Part shown: in pieces, positions 19,501 through 27,078 of the stretch | Layout of the letters: each line of letters starts with the position of its first letter | How positions within the stretch are numbered: the stretch's first letter is position 1 | Assembly (NCBI GenBank): GCA_033763695.1 | Contig: JANRKB010000043.1 | Coordinates: forward strand, 186,001 to 250,000 | DNA: 64,000 nt | Source of the DNA: JANRKB01 sp033763695 | GTDB lineage: Bacteria > Planctomycetota > Phycisphaerae > Phycisphaerales > UBA1924 | Direction of reading: 5' to 3' | Notes under the pieces: model-generated | Seen by the model: only the letters and a program-made list of their open reading frames with translations | Told to the model about the DNA's origin: nothing | The model's database searches: none | Position numbers and translations under genes: made by a program

Positions 19501-20350
19501 GCACCGCCAATGGCACGCTCACGATCGCGAGCGGCGCAAAGATTCAGGGCGGCGATATCGAGTTCTATCGCACCTCGCCGTGCCTCGGCGGCGGCGGCAC
19601 GTACAGCGTCGTCAACAACGGCCTCATTGACGCGAATATCGCTGGCCGCGCCATCAACTTCAACACCAGCAGTGCTGTTGCGCTGACCAACAACGGCACC
19701 GTCAACATCAATGGCGGCACGCTGACCACGAACGGGTTTACAAACCCACTGGGCACGCTCAATCTGAACTCAGGCACGCTGAACTTCACCGGCTCGCCGC
19801 AGTCGCTCGGGACATTCACGCGGACGGGCGGTACCGGCGGCACCGCGAATCTGCTCGGCACCAGTGACCTGGGCGGCGGCTCGTGGACGCCCTTGGGAAC
19901 GTGGAACGTTGCGAACGGCGCAACGCTGCAGAACGGCACTGTCACGCTCAGCACCGGAACTCTCACCTTCCCCGCACGCTGCGCCTTCGGTCGGCTCAGC
20001 AACATCGCCCTCAACGGGAATCTCCCGGCGTTCACGGGCGGGATGCGCTGGAACAACGTCACACTCAACGGCACGATTACTGCGACCGGCGACGCCGAGA
20101 TTGCCTTCGAGGGCTCGCAGACGATCACCGGCACGATCGCGTCAAGCACCTCGGCGTCCCTCGGCCTGTCCGGCGCTGCCAACGGCACACTCACGATCGC
20201 GAGCGGTGCGAAACTCCAAGGCGGCAACATCGACTTCTATCGCTCGTCGCCGTGCCTCGGCGGCGGAGCCGCGTACAACGTCGTGAACAACGGCACGATC
20301 GACGCGAACATCGCGGGCAGATCGATCAACTTCGCCACGGGCTCCCCGGT
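14280..20350 (+). repeat. Eight ~675-bp coding modules spread over two adjacent genes
   Basis: Using the (R/K)WNN-(V/I)-TLNG codons as a marker, modules recur near 14309, 14980 and 15658 in the first gene and near 17336, 18010, 18689, 19370 and 20045 in the second. Spacing is 671-681 bp. The modules of the second gene are more alike, notably GTLTIASGAK-(I/V/L)-QGGNIDF. Confidence 0.85.
16629..16668 (+). terminator. Probable intrinsic terminator
   Basis: CCCGCGG (16629-16635) pairs with CCGCGGG (16648-16654). A further CAT/ATG pairing continues across a 2-nt bulge. The T-rich stretch CTTTCTTCTC follows. Confidence 0.7.
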
Positions 20351-20948
20351 GAGCCTGACCAACAACGGCACTGTCTCCGCCGGTCCGGGCACGGTCGCCC
20401 TCGCCGGCGGCAGCAACGCGGGCGCATTCCTCGCCCGAGCCGGCGGCACCTTCTCGCTGGGCAACTTCGCCCACACCTTCGGACCGACCAGCGTGCTTGA
20501 CGTCGAACTCAAGGGCCCGCCGCCGACGGCGGCCAACTTCGGGCGCGTGACTCTCGCGAACAATGCCGCGTCGACGCTCGCGCTCGGCGGCACACTGCGC
20601 GTGCGCAACGTCGCGGCGTACACGCCGACCTGCGGCCTGGAGTGGGAGTTCATCAAGTCCTCGCTCGCCGCCGCCGGCACTCCGATCACCGGCACGTTCA
20701 GCACGTTTGACTTCCCCTTCGCGGGCGACGGCAACCTGCTCCGCGTGACATATGAGCCCAAGGTGGTGTCCTACTTCATCGCCACACAGGCCGACTTCAA
20801 CCAGGACGGGTTCATCACCTTTGAGGATTTCGACGCCTTCGTCGCCGCGTTCGAGGCTGGTGATGCGCAGTCCGACTTCAACCTCGACGGGTTCCTGACC
20901 TTCGAGGACTTCGATGCGTTTGTCGCGAAGTTTGAGGGCGGGTGTTGA
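16830..20948 (+). CDS. Large secreted beta-repeat protein with two dockerin-like C-terminal segments
   Basis: 1372 residues. The ATG at 16830 has GGGAG about 8 nt upstream and is followed by a signal peptide ending SANAMAVP. The mature protein opens with FVWNGSTGDNLWSTPANW, as in the preceding gene, followed by five ~225-residue modules (FPA-x-C-x-x-(G/A)RL, (V/M)RWNNVTLNG, SPC-(V/L)-GGG, YNVVNNGTIDAN, PVALTNNGTV). The C-terminus carries two EF-hand-like segments ending GDAQSDFNLDGFLTFEDFDA...FEGGC. Asn/Thr/Gly/Ser-rich strands and regular Cys spacing suggest a long disulphide-stabilised fibre. It is a paralogue of 13845-16565 with two extra modules, so module number has changed by unequal recombination. 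Function is unknown. Confidence 0.8.
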   Translation: MLRAMLSSFCGLAARLIRSNTAPRVALALVACVLSANAMAVPFVWNGSTGDNLWSTPANWTPNGIPGAGDDVTIGAGASGVNISSANVTVATLDLQRPLVLANGRTLTVTTATLSASASISLQSGSALSGGTYTISVGGNISFPTLCSFARLVNVTINGDLPAFSGGMRWNNVTLNGTITAVGSATSEIVFEGTQTITGTITGATSSVLRLGSNANGTLTIASGAKVQGGNIDFFRSSPCLGGGATYNVVNNGTIDANLAGRTIDFNTSSPVALTNNGTVSVNGGTLALYSYSGAGGTLNLNSGTLNTFSTNPINLGTFVRNGGSASINGTCDLGGGTWTPAGAWAVTAASTLQNGTVNLSGGASFTFPALCNFARLVNLTINGDLPAFSGGVRWNNVTLNGTLTTTGSGTSEIVFEGTQTLTGTIAASTSGSLRLCSNANGTLTIASGAKIQGGNIDFYRSSPCVGGGGTYNVVNNGTIDANVSGRSIDFNTSSAVALTNNGTVNINGGTLSLAGYTSSTGTLNLNSGTFNFSGSLNALGTFTRAGGTGGTANLIGTSDLNSGSWTPIGAWNVSTGATVQNGTINLSGASNLTFPARCAYGRLSNVTVNGDITGFTGGMRWNNVTLNGSIVASGTSSPEIIFEGTQTLTGTISASTSGTMILSSNANGTLTIASGAKIQGGNIDFYRASPCVGGGTTYNVVNNGTIDANIAGRTIDFNTSSPVALTNNGTVNINGGTLSFAGFNSSTGTLNLNSGTFNFAGSLNALGTFNRAGGTAGTANLIGTSDLNNGSWTPTGTWNVTSGATIQNGTINLSSGNLTFPARCAFGRLSNIVLNGNLSNLSGGVRWNNVTLNGTLSTSATSTVEIALEGSQTLTGTFSASTSGTLIFSSTANGTLTIASGAKIQGGDIEFYRTSPCLGGGGTYSVVNNGLIDANIAGRAINFNTSSAVALTNNGTVNINGGTLTTNGFTNPLGTLNLNSGTLNFTGSPQSLGTFTRTGGTGGTANLLGTSDLGGGSWTPLGTWNVANGATLQNGTVTLSTGTLTFPARCAFGRLSNIALNGNLPAFTGGMRWNNVTLNGTITATGDAEIAFEGSQTITGTIASSTSASLGLSGAANGTLTIASGAKLQGGNIDFYRSSPCLGGGAAYNVVNNGTIDANIAGRSINFATGSPVSLTNNGTVSAGPGTVALAGGSNAGAFLARAGGTFSLGNFAHTFGPTSVLDVELKGPPPTAANFGRVTLANNAASTLALGGTLRVRNVAAYTPTCGLEWEFIKSSLAAAGTPITGTFSTFDFPFAGDGNLLRVTYEPKVVSYFIATQADFNQDGFITFEDFDAFVAAFEAGDAQSDFNLDGFLTFEDFDAFVAKFEGGC

Positions 20949-21097
20949 GGAGAGGCATTGGACATTGGGCATCAGGTCGCGGCTGTGGGCGGCCGCTGAC
21001 ATGAATCGTGCTGTTCGGCTTGTTGGAGTGAACACATGAGTACTCAATCTGCGAGCGTTGCGGGCGGCCTGCTTGTTCTTTCCCTGCGTCATGCGCC

Positions 21098-21874
21098 GTG
21101 GGCCAGACATCGGACCTGAAGGCAGACTGGAGCAACTCCAGCAACCCCAACGGCCGCTGGTCGTATCGCCAGGGCGATGTGCCGTTGCCCAAGGTCGCGT
21201 CGTGGCAGCGAAACCTCGGCGGCTGGAACACCGCGCAGCCCGGCTGGGCAAGCTCGGAAGACGGCAACAACCGCCTGCCCTTCTGGTTCAAGAGCAACGG
21301 CAGCGAGACGTTCGCGCGTGACTTCGTCACGGGCGATGTGGTCGTTCACTCCTGGGACGGCACCAACGGCTCGGGCAACAGTCAGGCCAAGCTCGCGTGG
21401 ACCAGCCCCGGGTTCGGCGTCGTGAAGATCACCGGTGCCGCATGGATGGGCCGTGACATCGGCCGCAGCGTGACCTTCTACCTGACCAAGGGCTGCACGC
21501 TGCTCTCGACCGGCGCACTTTCGTCCGGCGACCCATACTCGCGTGCCAATCCGTTTACGTTTGCGGCAGGCGCGCCGACAACGACGACGCTGGATGCTGT
21601 CGCCGTGCGCCCGGGATCGGAGATCGTGCTGGAACTGCGCACGACGTCCGGCTCGGGTGACTTTGTCGGCGTCAACATGACGGTGCAGTTCGAATCTGTC
21701 ATCCCAGGCTGCGACGCGGACTTCAACGGCGACGGCTTCATCACGTTTGAAGACTTCGACGCGTTCGTCTCCGCGTTCGAGACGGGTCTTGCCTCGTCGG
21801 ACTTCAACGGCGACGGCTGCCTCGACTTCACCGACTTTGACGACTTCGTGACTTCGTTCGAAGCAGGCTGCTGA
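21098..21874 (+). CDS. Secreted dockerin-tailed protein with apparent frameshift in signal peptide
   Basis: The open frame from GTG 21098 gives 258 residues with no signal peptide. An ATG at 21036 with a good ribosome site (TTGGAGTGAACAC) encodes MSTQSASVAGGLLVLS, a signal-peptide start, in another frame. Adding one C to the CCC at 21082-21084 would join the two and give LLVLSPASCAVGQTS, a plausible cleavage region. The body (GDVPLPKVASWQRNLGGWN, 'GDVVVHSWDGTNGSGNSQAKLAW', 'VELRTTSGSGDFVGVNMTVQF'-like strands) looks like a carbohydrate-binding or PEP-type beta-sandwich. Two EF-hand-like segments end it, the last with FEAGC. The frameshift may be a real inactivation or a sequence error. Confidence 0.7.
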   Translation: MGQTSDLKADWSNSSNPNGRWSYRQGDVPLPKVASWQRNLGGWNTAQPGWASSEDGNNRLPFWFKSNGSETFARDFVTGDVVVHSWDGTNGSGNSQAKLAWTSPGFGVVKITGAAWMGRDIGRSVTFYLTKGCTLLSTGALSSGDPYSRANPFTFAAGAPTTTTLDAVAVRPGSEIVLELRTTSGSGDFVGVNMTVQFESVIPGCDADFNGDGFITFEDFDAFVSAFETGLASSDFNGDGCLDFTDFDDFVTSFEAGC

Positions 21875-21899
21875 ACGCGCTCGCCCGCAACCTTGCTCG

Positions 21900-24773
21900 T
21901 TAGCCCTTCATCGCGCCGAGGAGTTCGCGCGGGCGTTGCCGCGCCAACTGCCATGCCGCCGGGGCTGCTGCCCCGAGCGTGATGATCGTGACCAGCGCCC
22001 AGCCCATCGCGATGGGCAGCACGGGCGGCCGCACGTGGAGCTCGATGCCGATCATGAGGCGGTTCATGTTGACCGCGCCGGCGACGCCCTGAATGCCCAT
22101 GAGCGTGCCGCCGATGCACGCGGCGGCGGCGATGATGATCGCTTCGGCGAGGACGAGCCGCGCAACCGTGCCACTGCCCGCGCCGACGGCACGCAGCACG
22201 CCAAACTCAAACCGCCGCGCCTGAACGCCCGCGATGATCAGATTCGCGACGCCGAAGCACGCGACAAGCATCGCCAGCACCGCGATCCAGCTCGCCAGCA
22301 CAAGCCCGCGCGAGAACACGCCAAGCACTTCGGTGCGAACGCGCCTGCCGCTGCCCACATCGAGCACGCCCATGTCCGCCACGCGCTCGCGGATGGTGTC
22401 GACCGCCTCCTGATCGCTGACGTTCCGCGGCGAACCCTCAGGCACCAGCCCGACCTGAATGAGCTGCGTCGGGGGCTCGGCACCCTGCAGGAACTTGTCG
22501 CGCAGATCAGCCCGCGAGCCGAAGACTGCGTGAATCGCCTGCGACATGTAGTCATCGCCCAGGTCAAAGAAGCGGCTCACCATATCCAGCCCCGGGCTGG
22601 TCACCACGCCGACGATCTCAAACTCATACGTGCGGCCTTCATGGGCACACGTGAACGTCTTGCCCACACCCAAGCCGCGGGCCGCAAGAAACTCACGTGC
22701 GACGATGACCGCGCCGCCCTGCTTGAGCCGCTCAATCGCAGTCTTCTCATCGCCCTGCACCCACTGCAGCTTTGCGAGCTTGAAGAACGATTCGGGCTCA
22801 AAGCCGATGAACGTGGTCTTGAACTTGGTGAAGCCGCGCTGGCCGAAGACGTCGGTGTCCACGGGGAAGAGCGTGATGGCGCAGGTGTCCTCGACGAACG
22901 GCAAAGCCTTGATGCGCTGGCTTGACTCGGGCGTGAGGTTCAGCCCGGTGACGAAGACATCGGGGAACTTGATCTGCTCAAACCAGTCGCGCATCGCCGC
23001 GCTGCCCTGTGTCCAGATTGCGACCATGAGCGCGAGTGCCGCGCCCATGGCGCCGGCAGTGAAGCCGTGGCGATAGGGCGTCGCACGCACCTGCCGCGCG
23101 AGCATGCCGCCGGGCAGACCCAGCACGCGAGAGAGCGGCGTCGCCAGCAGACGCGACGCAAGCACAACCAGCGGCACGCCCAGCAGGAAGTACGCGGTAA
23201 AGAGTGCGGGCAGGCCGATGCTGATGTAGAGGCGGAACATGGTCGTCGCGTCGGGTGCGCCGAACATGATCGCCAGATGCAACCCGATGCCCGCGAGTGC
23301 CGCGACGGACGCGATGACGATGCCTCGTGTCGTCGCCGGTCGCGCCCGTGATGCCATCGCCTCCAGCGGACTGAGGCGGCTGGCACGCCAGGCGGGCCAC
23401 GATGCGCCGACCAGACCCGCGAGCACCGCCGCGAGACCTGCGAAAAGCAACCGCCACCACGCGATGACGAAGTCGACGGGCAGGCGATCGTGGAAGAACC
23501 AGAAGAGGACCCGCGCCATCGCGACGCCCAGCGGCACGCCGACGATCGCGCCCGCCGCGCCGATGAGAAAGCCGTAGGCGAGTTGGATCCGCGCCAGCAG
23601 CCAGCGCGTGCCGCCGACCGCACGCAGCATCGCCATCTCGCGCTGCCGCTCCGTCACGGCGGTGCTCAGGCCCGTCATGGTGATGAACCCCGCGCCCAGC
23701 ACGGCCATCATTGTCAGCACCGCGAACGCGACCTGATTGGTCTTGAGATTCTGATTGAGCCCCGAGCTCACCTTCTCGGTGGTCTGAAGCATCGTGCCGC
23801 CGCGCGCCTCGGCCTTGTAGCGTTCGACGAAGGCGTCCGGATCGACGCCCTCACGCAGCACAATGTCCACTTGCGCGACGCGCCCCTCAAGTCCGGCGAG
23901 TCGCTGCACGCCTTCGAGAGTTGCGTACGCCTGCGGCCGCGCGCCCAACGCCGGCGCCGTCGCGATCCCCACGACCGTGAGGCGCACCGGCGACTGATCA
24001 TCGCGGAGCACGTCGATCGTCTCGCCCACGCGGATCGCGCGCGGCTCACTCAGTCGCTCGGCCTCGGCCCGATCACGCGTCACTTCGGGGCCGAATGCCG
24101 CGAGCGCCTCGCGCGAGAGGTTCAAGTCCGGCTCGCGCTTGAGCCAGCCCGTCACCATGTCGGCGATGCCCTTGCCGCTCGCCATGTCGCGGAAGTTGGT
24201 GGCACGCTCGGCCCGCGACGGCATGGCGTTCTTGATGCCGCCGAGGCGATTCGCGACGGTCTGGTCCAGCACGATCTCAGTGTCGCTGCGCGCGGCGCGT
24301 CCTTCGATCAGCGTGAGCGGGCGCAGCGCTCGCTCGCCTGCGGCGGGCTGCGAGCCAGGCTTCGCGTCTTCACCGATCGCGCTGCTGACCATGATGGGCA
24401 GCGCGATGCCGCGGACGTGTCGCTGATACTCGATGCCGTCGGCTTGTTCCGCCGCTTCGTAGTTGGCGCGGGCCGAGCGCAACGTCAGCGATGCCTGCAC
24501 GCGTGCATCGGCGGCCCGCACCTCGGGCCACGTCCGCACCATCTCAAGCGTCGATGCGGCGATCGTCGCGCCCGCAGCGATCGCGCGGATCCGCGCATCG
24601 GCCACGCCGATCGTCGCGCCGGCCCGCTGCACCAGCGACTGCTGGATACTCACCATCGAGCACGCGACCGCGCTGATGAGGGCGGCGGAGAGTGCGACGA
24701 CGGCGATGAGCAGCGCTGTGCGACTACGCCGCGCTGACAGAGTGCTGATAGCGAGACGCCACGCCGGCCGCAT
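21900..24773 (-). CDS. ABC transporter permease, FtsX/MacB type
   Basis: A 957-residue permease with a duplicated MacB_PCD-FtsX layout. TM1 lies at residues ~17-43 and is followed by a large periplasmic domain. A three-helix FtsX block comes next (around 350-470: 'AVLTMMAVLGAGFITMTGLS', ERQREMAMLRAVGGTRWLLA), then a linker helix pair, a second periplasmic domain and a final FtsX block (near 830-940, RRFEFGVLRAVGAGSGTVAR). Such proteins couple cytoplasmic ATP use to transport or mechanical work on periplasmic substrates (macrolides, lipoproteins, peptides). The reading frame overlaps the upstream ATPase gene by 50 bp, so the two subunits are made together. The substrate is unknown. Confidence 0.9.
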   Translation of the reverse strand: MRPAWRLAISTLSARRSRTALLIAVVALSAALISAVACSMVSIQQSLVQRAGATIGVADARIRAIAAGATIAASTLEMVRTWPEVRAADARVQASLTLRSARANYEAAEQADGIEYQRHVRGIALPIMVSSAIGEDAKPGSQPAAGERALRPLTLIEGRAARSDTEIVLDQTVANRLGGIKNAMPSRAERATNFRDMASGKGIADMVTGWLKREPDLNLSREALAAFGPEVTRDRAEAERLSEPRAIRVGETIDVLRDDQSPVRLTVVGIATAPALGARPQAYATLEGVQRLAGLEGRVAQVDIVLREGVDPDAFVERYKAEARGGTMLQTTEKVSSGLNQNLKTNQVAFAVLTMMAVLGAGFITMTGLSTAVTERQREMAMLRAVGGTRWLLARIQLAYGFLIGAAGAIVGVPLGVAMARVLFWFFHDRLPVDFVIAWWRLLFAGLAAVLAGLVGASWPAWRASRLSPLEAMASRARPATTRGIVIASVAALAGIGLHLAIMFGAPDATTMFRLYISIGLPALFTAYFLLGVPLVVLASRLLATPLSRVLGLPGGMLARQVRATPYRHGFTAGAMGAALALMVAIWTQGSAAMRDWFEQIKFPDVFVTGLNLTPESSQRIKALPFVEDTCAITLFPVDTDVFGQRGFTKFKTTFIGFEPESFFKLAKLQWVQGDEKTAIERLKQGGAVIVAREFLAARGLGVGKTFTCAHEGRTYEFEIVGVVTSPGLDMVSRFFDLGDDYMSQAIHAVFGSRADLRDKFLQGAEPPTQLIQVGLVPEGSPRNVSDQEAVDTIRERVADMGVLDVGSGRRVRTEVLGVFSRGLVLASWIAVLAMLVACFGVANLIIAGVQARRFEFGVLRAVGAGSGTVARLVLAEAIIIAAAACIGGTLMGIQGVAGAVNMNRLMIGIELHVRPPVLPIAMGWALVTIITLGAAAPAAWQLARQRPRELLGAMKG

Positions 24774-25458
24774 CGAGGCCCTCCGTATCGATCGTCCCGC
24801 GGACGACGCCGTCGGCGAGAACGAAAATCCGCGAGCAGTACACCGCCGCCGCCGGCTCGTGCGTCACCATCACCACCGTCGTCTGCTGCTCCCGCGCCAG
24901 TTCACCCAGCACGGTCCAGAGCCGCTGACTGCTCGCCGAATCCAGATTGCCTGTGGGCTCGTCGGCAAACAGCACCGGCGGCTTGTAGAGCAGCGCACGA
25001 CAGATCGCCACCCGCTGCTGCTCACCGCCGCTGAGCGCGTCCGGGCGGTGCTCCGCGCGATCCGCCAAGCCGAGCCGCGCGAGCAGTTCCATCGCGCGAG
25101 GCCTGAGCATCGGCGATGAATCACCCGCGAGCAACCCGGGCAGCTCGACATTCTCGACCGCGCTGAGCGTGGGGATGAGGTTGAACTGCTGAAAGACGAT
25201 GCCGATCTGCGTGCGCCGAAATGCCGTGGCCTCACGCTCGCTGAGCGAATGAATCGCGCGCCCGCCGATGTGGATCTCGCCCTGGTCAGGGCGATCAAGT
25301 GCGGCGAGCAGATGCAGCAGCGTCGACTTGCCGCTGCCCGACGCGCCCATGATGGCGTAGAAGCCCGGCTCGGGGATGTTGATCGTGACGCCGCGCAGCG
25401 CCTGCACGCGCCGGTCGCCGAGGACATAGGACTTGTGAACGTTGGTGCAGGAGAGCAA
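24724..25458 (-). CDS. ABC transporter ATP-binding protein, MacB/LolD type
   Basis: The ATPase partner of the overlapping permease. Walker A is GASGSGKST, the Q-loop is FQQFNLIPTL, the signature is LSGGEQQRVAICRAL, Walker B is LFADEPTGNLD and the H-loop is VTHEP. The phrase EPTGNLD is typical of the LolD/MacB/FtsE branch. The start is not clear: the conserved domain begins at LSCTNVHKSY, and the nearest initiators are TTG 25458 (used here), TTG 25473 and GTG 25494. The longer open frame to 25662 runs through 8-bp repeats and is unlikely to be translated. gcvH lies upstream on the same strand. Confidence 0.9.
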   Translation of the reverse strand: MLSCTNVHKSYVLGDRRVQALRGVTINIPEPGFYAIMGASGSGKSTLLHLLAALDRPDQGEIHIGGRAIHSLSEREATAFRRTQIGIVFQQFNLIPTLSAVENVELPGLLAGDSSPMLRPRAMELLARLGLADRAEHRPDALSGGEQQRVAICRALLYKPPVLFADEPTGNLDSASSQRLWTVLGELAREQQTTVVMVTHEPAAAVYCSRIFVLADGVVRGTIDTEGLDAAGVASRYQHSVSAA

Positions 25459-25462
25459 TGGG

Positions 25463-25502
25463 CAAATGTCCAAACGATCAAACGGCCAAATCACCAAATG
25501 AT
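25463..25502. repeat. Five degenerate 8-bp tandem repeats, array 1
   Basis: CAAATGTC, CAAACGAT, CAAACGGC, CAAATCAC, CAAATGAT in strict 8-bp register. It lies between gcvH and the ABC ATPase start. The 16-mer at 25477-25492 has an inverted match (15/16) at 25578-25593. Confidence 0.9.
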
Positions 25503-25578
25503 CGAGCGTGGGTCGACCGCGACCGTGGGATGGATTCGCTCGACGCAGCAAAGCCGATGCAGGTTCACGCACAGTCTT

Positions 25579-25616
25579 GATTTGGCCATTTGACCATTCG
25601 CCATTTGGAAATTTCC
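25579..25616. repeat. Degenerate 8-bp repeats, array 2, inverted relative to array 1
   Basis: GATTTGGC, CATTTGAC, CATTCGCC, ATTTGGAA, ATTTCC on the + strand; read on the other strand these are CAAAT-type units like array 1. The spacing between cores is 8 bp, once 7. The array ends 9 bp from the gcvH stop codon, so the inverted arrays could fold in the gcvH 3' transcript. Confidence 0.85.
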
Positions 25617-25624
25617 GCCTCGGC

Positions 25625-26008
25625 TCACCCCGCCGGATGCGCCTTGTCGTACGTCGCGGCATCCTTCAGCGCCGCCAGCCCTGCGGTGTTCGCGCTCTTG
25701 AACTTCACGAGCCAGCCCTTGCCAAAGGGATCGCTGTTGAGCAACGACGGATCATCGTTGAGCGCGCCATTCACTTCGATGATCTCGCCGTCGATCGCGG
25801 CATAGACATCGCTCGTGGTCTTCACCGACTCGACCTCGCCGATCACGTCGCCGGCCTTGAACTTCGTGCCCGGCTTCTTCATCTCGACGTAGGTCACGTC
25901 GGTCAGCGCATCGACGGCGAAGCGGCTGATGCCGAGGACGACCACGTCCCCCTCGACCTTGTGCCACTCGTGAGAATCGGAATAACGACGATCAGCGGGG
26001 CTGGACAT
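25625..26008 (-). CDS. gcvH: Glycine cleavage system H protein
   Basis: A 127-residue lipoyl carrier that shuttles the methylamine group between the P, T and L proteins of glycine cleavage. The lipoylated residue is Lys63 in GEVESVKTTSDVYA, followed by GEIIEVN, both canonical. The start MSSPADRRYSDSHEW is set by AAGGA 8 nt upstream of the ATG at 26008. No gcvT or gcvP is in the window. The gene is upstream of the ABC exporter on the same strand but separated by repeat arrays, so it is probably an independent unit. Confidence 0.95.
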   Translation of the reverse strand: MSSPADRRYSDSHEWHKVEGDVVVLGISRFAVDALTDVTYVEMKKPGTKFKAGDVIGEVESVKTTSDVYAAIDGEIIEVNGALNDDPSLLNSDPFGKGWLVKFKSANTAGLAALKDAATYDKAHPAG

Positions 26009-26370
26009 GGCGGGGTCCTTCTCAAAAGCGTGCGGCCGGACGCGTCGGCGTCGGGTGGCGGTTCGGATGCTACGCGCTTTCACCCCCCGTCCGGCGGCCC
26101 GGAACGCGTTTTTACACCCTCCCAGCCCACATCCCCAACACTGCTGATTCTGGCAAATGCTGGTTGACCCCCGGGGTTGTCCTGTGGTACGCTGCATTGG
26201 GTCATATCCCAAACGCCTGCGGAAGTGCGCAGTCGTTCTGCCCAGTCTCCCCTCCGGACGGTCGGTGCCTCTGGCCCGGCCGTCTTTGTTTTTCTCAACT
26301 CCAAGAGCCAGGCGTGAGGTGTTCGCCCTGCGGCAGATCGCGCTTTCGCGCGCGTCGTACCATGTCCGCC
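26009..26370. other. Gap between divergent gcvH and DUF2959 genes
   Basis: About 360 bp with no credible gene. It holds the gcvH ribosome site, a recognisable promoter at 26164-26193 and a TACCAT hexamer at 26358-26363 immediately before the lipoprotein start. Confidence 0.6.
26164..26193 (+). promoter_or_regulatory. Sigma-70-like promoter
   Basis: TTGACC (26164-26169), an 18-bp spacer and TACGCT (26188-26193), oriented towards the DUF2959 lipoprotein. One of the few places in the window with a near-consensus -35. Confidence 0.55.
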
Positions 26371-27063
26371 ATGCTGCACACCACGTCGCACTCCAACGCC
26401 ACGCGCTTCGGTTCGCTCGCACTGCTCTGCCTCGGGCTCGGTCTGTCCGCCGCGGCTCTGCCCGGCTGCTCGTCCACCGGCATCGCCGTCCGCGAGATGA
26501 TGGGCTATGCCAAGCGCGAGCAGCTCGTGGATCGCGTGAAGGAGGCCCGCGACGGCCAAGAAGCCGCCAAGAAGCAGTTCGAGTCCGCACTTGCGGAGTT
26601 CATCGCCGTCACGGGCGCGACTGACGCAGAACTCGAAGGCCGCTACAAGCAGCTCAAGGGTTCGTACGACACGAGCGAGTCCAAGGCCAAGGTGGTGCGT
26701 GATCGCATCACCAGCGTGGAGCGCGTCAGCGAGGCGCTCTTCAGCGAATGGAAGGAGGAGCTCAAGCAGTACAACAGCGAGTCGCTGCGTGCCGCCAGCC
26801 AGAAGCAGCTGGACGACACGCGGGCCCAGTACGACAAGCTCATCACGGTCATGAAGACCGCCGCGGGCAAGATGGACCCGGTCCTCGCGGCCTTCAAGGA
26901 CCAGGTGCTGTTCATGAAGCACAACCTCAACGCGCGTGCGATCGCGAGCCTCGAGAAGACCAACACGCAGCTTCAGTCTGACATCAACGCCCTGATCAAG
27001 GACATGGAGAAGTCGATCGCCGAGGCGAACGCCTTCGTCTCACAGATGCAGACGACCAAGTGA
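26371..27063 (+). CDS. DUF2959 family lipoprotein
   Basis: About 230 residues. A lipobox (LSAAALPGC) near residue 33 indicates a lipid-anchored envelope protein. The rest is a long, mostly helical, charged region matching the DUF2959 pattern: LVDRVKEARDGQEAAKKQF, ALFSEWKEELKQYNSESLR, 'YDKLITVMKTAAGKMDPVL', DQVLFMKHNLNARAIASL and EKSIAEANAFVSQM. Members occur widely in marine bacteria without an assigned function; a coiled-coil spacer or scaffold role is inference. The ATG at 26371 follows TACCAT by 7 nt, while the ATG at 26362 is an in-frame alternative adding three residues. Confidence 0.85.
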   Translation: MLHTTSHSNATRFGSLALLCLGLGLSAAALPGCSSTGIAVREMMGYAKREQLVDRVKEARDGQEAAKKQFESALAEFIAVTGATDAELEGRYKQLKGSYDTSESKAKVVRDRITSVERVSEALFSEWKEELKQYNSESLRAASQKQLDDTRAQYDKLITVMKTAAGKMDPVLAAFKDQVLFMKHNLNARAIASLEKTNTQLQSDINALIKDMEKSIAEANAFVSQMQTTK

Positions 27064-27078
27064 CGGCAGCGGCGGCGC

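Noticed and set aside
25459..25662. N-terminal extension of the ABC ATPase through the 8-bp repeats
   Set aside because: The added ~68 residues match no ABC ATPase N-terminus and are produced by repeat DNA.
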